DNA of 64,000 bases from positions 744,001 to 808,000 of the forward strand of contig NZ_FJVE01000007.1 of the NCBI RefSeq assembly GCF_900078195.1, read 5' to 3'. Made by a program: the position numbers and the translations under genes. The notes beneath the pieces were generated by a model that had not been told where the DNA came from, did not search any database, and saw only the letters and a list, made by a program, of their open reading frames with translations. The stretch comes from Clostridium sp. Marseille-P299 (GTDB taxonomy: Bacteria; Bacillota; Clostridia; Lachnospirales; Lachnospiraceae). Positions 58,418 through 64,000 of this stretch are shown here, in pieces; the first letter of the stretch is position 1, and every line of letters starts with the position of its first letter.

Positions 58418-59854
58418 ATGATTATAAAACTTTTATTCGCTGTTTTAATTATTTTAGCTATTATTATCGCAATTGTTTTAATACGTACACTGCGATTAAA
58501 ACCTACGTCTGCCATACATGCAAAAGCTCCAGTTGGGGATCCAGTACGTAACAAGGAATATGGAGAAAAACTCTCAAAAATGATTCAATGTGAAACGATT
58601 TCTTGTCGTGATCAAGAAGATCGAAGTAAGTTTTATAAGTATCATGAAGTTTTAAAAGAACTTTTTCCAAATGTTTGGGCAAATTGTGAGTATCATCATT
58701 TTAATGGTAGCTTACTATTAAAATGGAAGGGGAAGGAAAGCAAGGATCCGATTCTTTTCATGAGTCATTTGGACGTTGTTTCTGCTAGTGATGGTTGGGA
58801 ACATGATCCATTTAGTGGTAAGATTATTGACGGAAATGTTTGGGGAAGAGGAACCGTTGATACAAAAGGAAGCTTCTTTTGTCTAATGCAGGCAGCAGAG
58901 GAAATGATTCGTGATGGTTATATGCCAAAAACGGATGTTTATCTTGCTGGTAGTTGCACGGAAGAATGGAGTGGTGATGGGGCGCCTGCTACAGTAGCAT
59001 GGTTAAAAGAACAAGGTGTTCATTTACGTATGTTAATTGATGAAGGTGGCATGATTATCGAAGAACCAATCAATGGTGTAAAAGGCATGTTTGCTATGGT
59101 TGGTGTATTAGAAAAAGGATATGGAGATGTGAAGTTTGTTGCCAAAGGTAAGGGCGGTCATGCCAGTGCACCTGGAAAAAACACCCCATGGGCAAGGCTT
59201 GCTGCATTCATTCATGAGGTGGAAACCAAGAATCCTTTCCGTTTGGAAATAAACCCAACGGTTCGTGAAATGTTCAAACGAATGACTCCGAATATGGATT
59301 TTAAAATGCGTTTATTATTCTCAAATTTGTGGCTATTTGAGGGCCTTTTAAAGAAACTAATGCCAGTGATTAGTCCCGTGGGAGCTGCGCTAATGCAAAC
59401 CACGCTTGCTTTTACAAAGGGAGAAGGTTCAAAAGGTTATAATGTATTACCTTCAGAAGCTTATGTTACAGGCAATATGCGTTTTATTCCTCATCAAGCA
59501 ACGGATGAAAGTATTGAATTGATTTCTAAAATAGCAAAAAAATATGACATCGATACGGAAGTTATTATAGCGGAACAACCATGTCCAGTAGTTTCCTATG
59601 AAAGTGCTGAGTTTAATATGCTAGAAGAGGCAGTTCATAAATTTTATCCAGATGTAACCGTAACACCTTATGTTATGACAGGTGGTACGGATGCTAAATA
59701 TTATAGTGACGTCTGTGATAATTGTTTACGTTTTGCACCACTTTACATTACGGGGCAGCAGTACAAAAGCATTCATGCAAAAAATGAAAACATCGGCTTG
59801 GCAACACTTCCTTCTGGAGTAGATTTTTATAAAGAGATTATTAAGATGCAATAA
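58418..59854 (+). CDS. Membrane-anchored M20 family metallohydrolase
   Basis: A 478-residue M20/M25/M40 family peptidase/deacylase of the PM20D1-like type. An N-terminal hydrophobic anchor (about 2-24, IIKLLFAVLIILAIIIAIVLI) precedes the catalytic domain. Metal ligands are visible in LFMSHLDVVSASDGWEHDPFSG, VWGRGTVDTKG, CTEEWSGDGAPA (Glu-Glu) and late KSIHAKNE. The dimerisation domain lies about 225-350. The start at 58418 follows GGAG by 6 bases. Such enzymes hydrolyse N-acyl amides. In this thiamin salvage setting it may act on formyl- or acyl-aminopyrimidines, as the M20 enzyme YlmB does in Bacillus, but it is anchored and of another subgroup. Confidence 0.85.
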   Translation: MIIKLLFAVLIILAIIIAIVLIRTLRLKPTSAIHAKAPVGDPVRNKEYGEKLSKMIQCETISCRDQEDRSKFYKYHEVLKELFPNVWANCEYHHFNGSLLLKWKGKESKDPILFMSHLDVVSASDGWEHDPFSGKIIDGNVWGRGTVDTKGSFFCLMQAAEEMIRDGYMPKTDVYLAGSCTEEWSGDGAPATVAWLKEQGVHLRMLIDEGGMIIEEPINGVKGMFAMVGVLEKGYGDVKFVAKGKGGHASAPGKNTPWARLAAFIHEVETKNPFRLEINPTVREMFKRMTPNMDFKMRLLFSNLWLFEGLLKKLMPVISPVGAALMQTTLAFTKGEGSKGYNVLPSEAYVTGNMRFIPHQATDESIELISKIAKKYDIDTEVIIAEQPCPVVSYESAEFNMLEEAVHKFYPDVTVTPYVMTGGTDAKYYSDVCDNCLRFAPLYITGQQYKSIHAKNENIGLATLPSGVDFYKEIIKMQ

Positions 59855-60026
59855 ATGTCGTTGTGTAAAACTAATTAAACATAGGCAGTTTCTGCTGGTA
59901 CTCACATAAATGATGCTAATAAAGATGATATTGTGAAAATAAACATGTTTATTTAAGATTTAATGATAAAGCTAGAACATAGAATATGTGAATATTTGTA
60001 GGAACTAAAAACAACCACCGGAGAGA

Positions 60027-61944
60027 ATCGAGTAGGAGGAAATTCATTAATTGAATTTCCGTCCTCTCACACCACCGTACGTACCGTTCGGTATACGGCG
60101 GTTCAATAAGATTACCTTATTTGCGAATATCTTTCACTAAGTGTTATAAAACCTTGTTCTCTAAGATATTTATTGGTAAGAGTTGAATTTAAGATTGGGC
60201 TATTGGAGATTCTCCAGTAGCCTTTCCTTGTATTCGCATGTTCCCATGCTTTCCAATTCTCTACCCCTAGTTTAACTAAGTTATCATGTTTCGTTTTAAT
60301 CTTTTTCCACTGTTTCCAGTAACAAAGACGTAAACGTCTTCTTAGCCACTCATCAAGTTCTCGTAAGGTACCTTTCATATCTGCTAGTTTGAAGTAACTT
60401 ATCCAGCCAACAATTAATTGTTTTAGTTTAATAGCTCTGAGTTCCATACTCATTGCATTACTTCTTCCAGTGATACTCTTAAGTTTTCCTTTTAACTTCT
60501 TAACAGAAACTTGATGTACTCTTATTCCCATTTCACCTTTCTTATTGTAAAAGGTATATCCTAAATATTTTAGTTTCCATGGTCGGTCTACCTTACTTTT
60601 CTCTTTGTTAACTTTAAGCTTCAAGTCCTTTTCTATAAACTCCGTGATACTTTTCATAACTCGTTCTGCTGATTTCTTTGATTTCACGTATACATTGCAA
60701 TCATCTGCATAACGGCAGAACTTAAGTCCTCTTCGTTCTAATTCCATATCTAGTTCATGCAACATGATATTACTTAATAGTGGAGATAAGTTCCCACCTT
60801 GAGGCACCCCTTCTACAGTAGCACTTACTAATCCCTTTTCCATCACTCCTGCATTTAGATACTTCCTTATCAGTCCGATTACTCGTATATCCTTGACTTC
60901 TTTATAAATCAGCCCAATTAACCTATCGTGGTTGACAGTATCAAAGTACTTTTCTAAATCTATATCTACCGCCCATTTATAGCCTTCATCCATGTATTCT
61001 TTACATTTTAGAATTGCTTGATGCGCGTTTCGATTTGGTCTAAATCCATAACTATTCTCTGAAAATTTCTTCTCAAAGATTGGCGTTAGTACTTGTGATA
61101 CTGCCTGTTGTATCACTCGGTCTACTACAGTTGGTATCCCTAATGGTCTTGTTTTCCCGTTATCCTTTGGTATCTCTACCCTTCTTACGGGATTCGGTTT
61201 ATAACTTCCATCTGCTATGGATTGCTTAAGCTCTTCGCCATGACTTCTTAGATATGGTAGAAGTTCATCTACTCCCATCTTGTCGATTCCATGACTTCCT
61301 TTATTCTTCTTTACACGTTTAAAGGCTTCATTTAGATTTTCATTACTAATGATTTTCTCTAGCAATCCATAGTGATATTCTCTTCGGGCGTTCTGTCTGT
61401 TATCCGACGTCATAGAAATGCTCGGCGCCTTTGCATAGCTTTCGAGTTCCACTCTATCCTTTTGCAAATGACCTGATTCTGTATTCAGTTGTCTGCTGTC
61501 ATCACATTTCTTTGTTTCTTTCAAACTTTCAAAACCTCCTATTGTTCAGTCCTTCCCAAAGGTCGTCGACTACCTCCGGTACTATGACCTCTGCTGACTT
61601 CTTAGTGTTCAGCCATACATCACTGCATGGGTTGTCATTTCAGAGTTCACTTCCATGACGTATCACTAAGACCTCCCCAGGTAAGAACGCAATCTTCCTC
61701 TCCATCTATCTGCCACATTTACATTAATTAATTTCGAGTAGTTATTGGACTTCGATTTGTATAGCAATCTTATCCTTAATTAATGCCTTGTATGTGATTT
61801 CTGTTCGTCAGACCAGAGATTTGCCCACGGACTTCCTTCAGATTCGCCCTCACGAACGACACCCTTGTCTTGGGCTATACACTTGCCACTACTAGGCTGT
61901 GTTAGGGACTTTAACCCATTAGATTGCGCCCATGCTGGGCACAC
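60027..61944 (-). mobile_element. Group IIC intron, 1918 bp
   Basis: The 5' end (minus strand, from 61944) reads GTGTGCCCAGCATGGGCGCA, nearly the start of the Oceanobacillus iheyensis IIC intron, followed by AAAGTCCC, CAAGGGTGTCG, and CTGAAGGAAG blocks of domain I. Domain V lies at about 60063-60104 (catalytic stem around GGTACGTACGGT) and domain VI at 60030-60062 with the TAATTGAAT stem. The 3' end is CTACTCGAT at 60027. The intron encodes a reverse transcriptase without endonuclease domain, normal for IIC. The 5' end lies three bases beyond a terminator stem (61948-61991), the classical IIC target. The part 61525-61944 is intron RNA only. Confidence 0.9.
60112..61524 (-). CDS. ltrA: Group II intron reverse transcriptase/maturase
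   Basis: A 470-residue reverse transcriptase with maturase domain X. RT blocks: NKGSHGIDKMGVDELLPYL, YKPNPVRRVEIPKDNGKTRPLGIPTVVDRVIQQA, SYGFRPNRNAHQAIL, WAVDIDLEKYFDTVNHD, GVPQGGNLSPLLSNIMLHELD and the catalytic CRYADDCNVYV. The maturase helix region follows (about 330-450). No HNH endonuclease domain. The start is a TTG preceded by AGGAGG. The frame is intact, so the intron could still be mobile. Confidence 0.95.
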   Translation of the reverse strand: MKETKKCDDSRQLNTESGHLQKDRVELESYAKAPSISMTSDNRQNARREYHYGLLEKIISNENLNEAFKRVKKNKGSHGIDKMGVDELLPYLRSHGEELKQSIADGSYKPNPVRRVEIPKDNGKTRPLGIPTVVDRVIQQAVSQVLTPIFEKKFSENSYGFRPNRNAHQAILKCKEYMDEGYKWAVDIDLEKYFDTVNHDRLIGLIYKEVKDIRVIGLIRKYLNAGVMEKGLVSATVEGVPQGGNLSPLLSNIMLHELDMELERRGLKFCRYADDCNVYVKSKKSAERVMKSITEFIEKDLKLKVNKEKSKVDRPWKLKYLGYTFYNKKGEMGIRVHQVSVKKLKGKLKSITGRSNAMSMELRAIKLKQLIVGWISYFKLADMKGTLRELDEWLRRRLRLCYWKQWKKIKTKHDNLVKLGVENWKAWEHANTRKGYWRISNSPILNSTLTNKYLREQGFITLSERYSQIR

Positions 61945-61947
61945 TAT

Positions 61948-61991
61948 AAAAGGGAAATGGTATTCAATTCAGAAAACCATTTCCCTTTTTT
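61948..61991. terminator. Terminator that served as group IIC intron target
   Basis: AAAAGGGAAATGGT (61948-61961) pairs perfectly with ACCATTTCCCTTTT (61976-61989), with T-runs on both strands. On the plus strand it would have ended the M20 gene transcript before the intron arrived; on the minus strand its T-run borders the intron 5' end. Confidence 0.88.
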
Positions 61992-62131
61992 GATGTATCG
62001 AATTTTATAAAGTATTGCATATTACTATGTATTGTAATATGAGAAAGGAATTTATTGGAATATGTATAAAGCTATTGTATAATATTAGTATTGCTTTTAA
62101 TCATTATAAAATAAAATTGGGAGGGGTTCCT

Positions 62132-62836
62132 ATGTTTGAAGAGTTTGGTGGATTATTTGGTTGGCTTCTTGTCTTTGCTTTTATGGGTACGATATTGAAC
62201 TATTGTTTGAAAATTGTGAATAAACATTTTAGTAAGAATATTTCTGCTTTTCCCGTTGGGAAGAAGATTATGAAAGTACTGATGACTATGTTTGTACGTA
62301 ATCACAAATACTTTGGTTTGGCTACAGTTGTTCTGTTGTTGGCACATTTTATTGCGCAGTTTACTAAGTTTGGAATCAATGTAACTGGATGTATTGCAGC
62401 CATTCTTATGATTTTACAGGCATTGCTTGGTATTTATGCAAACGTAAAGAAGATGCCAAGAAAAGGCGCGTGGTTCATTGCACACCGAGTGATAGCGGGA
62501 CTGCTTATTCTTGGGATTGCAATTCACTTAATTATTCCTAATGCATTTGATATAACGCCAGGAAAGGAAAATACATATCAGATATCTGATTCTGAAGATA
62601 CTTCAAAATTACCATCTTTTACTTTGGATGAATTGTCAAAGTATAATGGAGAAAATGGTAATAAAGCATATATCGCCTATAAAGGTCTGGTCTATGATGT
62701 CACGGATATTCCAAAGTGGAAAAACGGAAAACATAATGGTCAGAAGGCAGGAACAGATCTGACGGAAGTACTTAGTAAAGCTCCACATGGAAATTCTATC
62801 TTAGAAGGTTTGACGATTGTAGGGAAAATAAAATAA
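62132..62836 (+). CDS. Membrane protein with C-terminal cytochrome b5-like domain
   Basis: A 234-residue protein. Residues 1-150 contain four transmembrane helices with histidines in FVRNHKYFG, LLAHFIAQF, FIAHRVIAG and IAIHLIIP, a spacing suggesting a cytochrome b561/ferric-reductase-like haem membrane domain. Residues about 170-234 form a cytochrome b5-like fold (SFTLDELSKYNGENGNKAYIAYKGLVYDVTDIPKWKNGKHNGQKAGTDLTEVLSKAPHG...IVGKI), with His ligands in KHNGQ and APHG as in clostridial short b5 domains. Likely a membrane haem protein moving electrons. The ATG at 62132 follows GGGAGGGG. An FAD oxidoreductase follows. Confidence 0.82.
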   Translation: MFEEFGGLFGWLLVFAFMGTILNYCLKIVNKHFSKNISAFPVGKKIMKVLMTMFVRNHKYFGLATVVLLLAHFIAQFTKFGINVTGCIAAILMILQALLGIYANVKKMPRKGAWFIAHRVIAGLLILGIAIHLIIPNAFDITPGKENTYQISDSEDTSKLPSFTLDELSKYNGENGNKAYIAYKGLVYDVTDIPKWKNGKHNGQKAGTDLTEVLSKAPHGNSILEGLTIVGKIK

Positions 62837-62872
62837 TGTATTTTGAAAAAATACAGTGGGAGATGCAATGAA

Positions 62873-64000
62873 ATGAAAAAAATAGTAATTATTGGTGGTG
62901 GAATCGCTGGCTTAACAGCAGGTATTTATGCCAGAAAGTCTGGATTTGAGGTAGATATATATGAAAAAAATCAGGTAGCAGGAGGACAATGTATTGGGTG
63001 GAATCGTAAAAATCATCATATTGATAATTGCATACATTGGCTGACAGGTACAAAACAAGATACAGGACTTCGGAAATTATGGGAAGAGGTTGGTGCATTA
63101 TCGCCAGATATTAAATTTGTTGAGAATGATAAATTTTACACGAGTTATCTTGGCAATCAATGCATAACACTTTGGAAAGATATAGAAAGGACAAAAAGAG
63201 AACTGCTGGAGTTATCCCCGGAAGATGAGCAGGAAATTAATACGCTTATTAAGCATGTAACCTATGCGGCTTGTTGCGAGATGCCAGTTAAAAAGCCAAT
63301 AGATATGATGAATCTGCTCGATTACATAGAATTGGGAAAAGCGATGGCTGACATGCAAAAGGTACTAAAAATGTATGGAAAAATAAATATGAAGGATATG
63401 GCGGATAAGTTTAAACATCCGCTACTAAAAGCACTTATAACAGATTATTTGCCTATAGAATATACGGCATCTTCCTTTATCGTGTCATATGCTACAGTTG
63501 CAAGTGGAAATGGAGATGTGCCTGTTGGTGGCTCTTTGGCAATGACAGAGCGGATTAAGGAACGATTTGAAAAGATGGGTGGAAAATTATATTGTAGCCG
63601 TGCGGTAAAAAGAATTGTAGTAGAGGGTAGCAGAGCAATTGGAATAGAACTAGAGAATGATGAAATGATTCCTGCTGACTATGTAATATGTGCAACGGAT
63701 ACTATGGAGATGTTTGAGAAGCTAGTTGGAAGAAAATATATGAATAATAAATGGAGAAGTTGCTACAACGATGAGCAGAATTATCCATTATTTAGTGGAT
63801 TTCAGGTTGCCTTTTCTATCGATACAAAATTTTATGATCACACGGATACCGTATTTTTTGATTGTGAGCCTTTCAAAATGAATGATAAAATGGTTCACCG
63901 TATGTCGGTAAAATCATACGAGTATGAGCCTACATTTGCACCAGAAGGAAAAACGGTATTACAAGCAAATATAATACAATATGATAATGATTACAGACAG
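62873..64000 (+). CDS. FAD-dependent oxidoreductase, phytoene-desaturase-like (cut by window end)
   Basis: At least 376 residues, running off the right edge. The N-terminus is a textbook dinucleotide-binding fold (KIVIIGGGIAGLTAGIYARKSGFEVDIYEKNQVAGGQCIGWNRK). A later PVGGSLAMTERIKERFEKMGGKLYCSRAVKRIVVE is typical of the CrtI/NAD(P)-binding protein family that includes phytoene desaturases and all-trans-retinol saturase. The substrate is unknown. The ATG at 62873 follows GGGAG; it lies 36 bases after the b5-like gene and may use that haem protein as redox partner (inference). Confidence 0.9.
   Translation, partial: MKKIVIIGGGIAGLTAGIYARKSGFEVDIYEKNQVAGGQCIGWNRKNHHIDNCIHWLTGTKQDTGLRKLWEEVGALSPDIKFVENDKFYTSYLGNQCITLWKDIERTKRELLELSPEDEQEINTLIKHVTYAACCEMPVKKPIDMMNLLDYIELGKAMADMQKVLKMYGKINMKDMADKFKHPLLKALITDYLPIEYTASSFIVSYATVASGNGDVPVGGSLAMTERIKERFEKMGGKLYCSRAVKRIVVEGSRAIGIELENDEMIPADYVICATDTMEMFEKLVGRKYMNNKWRSCYNDEQNYPLFSGFQVAFSIDTKFYDHTDTVFFDCEPFKMNDKMVHRMSVKSYEYEPTFAPEGKTVLQANIIQYDNDYRQ

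Overview
The window looks like chromosomal DNA of an AT-rich, Gram-positive anaerobe of the Lachnospiraceae, most likely Lachnoclostridium (Clostridium) phytofermentans or a close relative. The grounds are low GC, strong AGGAGG ribosome binding sites, DUF1836 and DUF5058 proteins, a group IIC intron, and above all a beta-1,2-glucan locus. The GH94 protein of that locus is 1113 residues and its neighbours fit the sophorooligosaccharide phosphorylase locus I remember from this species. The species name is inference.

Layout. 1-8 kb holds housekeeping genes (PcrA helicase, DUF1836 regulator, Gfo/Idh/MocA oxidoreductase, YerC-type repressor, RlmD methyltransferase) and a very AT-rich gap at 5.8-6.5 kb. 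8-21 kb is accessory: a Y-family polymerase/YolD pair, a TetR regulator, a K+/H+ antiporter, a divergent pair of a PD-(D/E)XK nuclease and an unknown protein, a PadR/DUF1048 operon, and an extremely AT-rich EAL/AgrA-like/AgrC-like block. 21-27.5 kb has a MATE pump, a YdeI-like protein, an AbgT-family transporter, a P-loop ATPase and an EEP hydrolase.

27.7-39 kb is the beta-1,2-glucan utilisation locus: a GH94 phosphorylase on the minus strand, divergent from two ABC permeases, a binding lipoprotein, a LacI regulator, a GH3 beta-glucosidase and an SGNH hydrolase. LacI-type operators sit just downstream of both divergent promoters. An ISL3-family element (39087-40501) has inserted into the T-run of the locus terminator with a perfect 8-bp duplication.

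40.5-51.8 kb holds small accessory genes, a second MATE pump, and a LysR-controlled redox cluster (three aldo/keto reductases, flavin reductase, flavodoxin-like proteins) littered with broken genes: MerR, NERD-like and two flavodoxin remnants.

51.9-59.9 kb is a thiamin salvage and transport region: TPP riboswitch, a second divergent THI-like RNA, thiW, thiM, thiE, thiD, thiT, tenA, two membrane proteins (DUF5058 and a 226-residue partner) and a membrane-anchored M20 hydrolase. A related 81-nt RNA fold with a predicted pseudoknot precedes both tenA and the M20 gene. I consider the variant THI RNA and this duplicated RNA the best candidates for something undescribed. A group IIC intron (60027-61944) follows, inserted next to a terminator, then a membrane cytochrome b5-like protein and a truncated FAD oxidoreductase. 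I found no rRNA, tRNA or CRISPR array.
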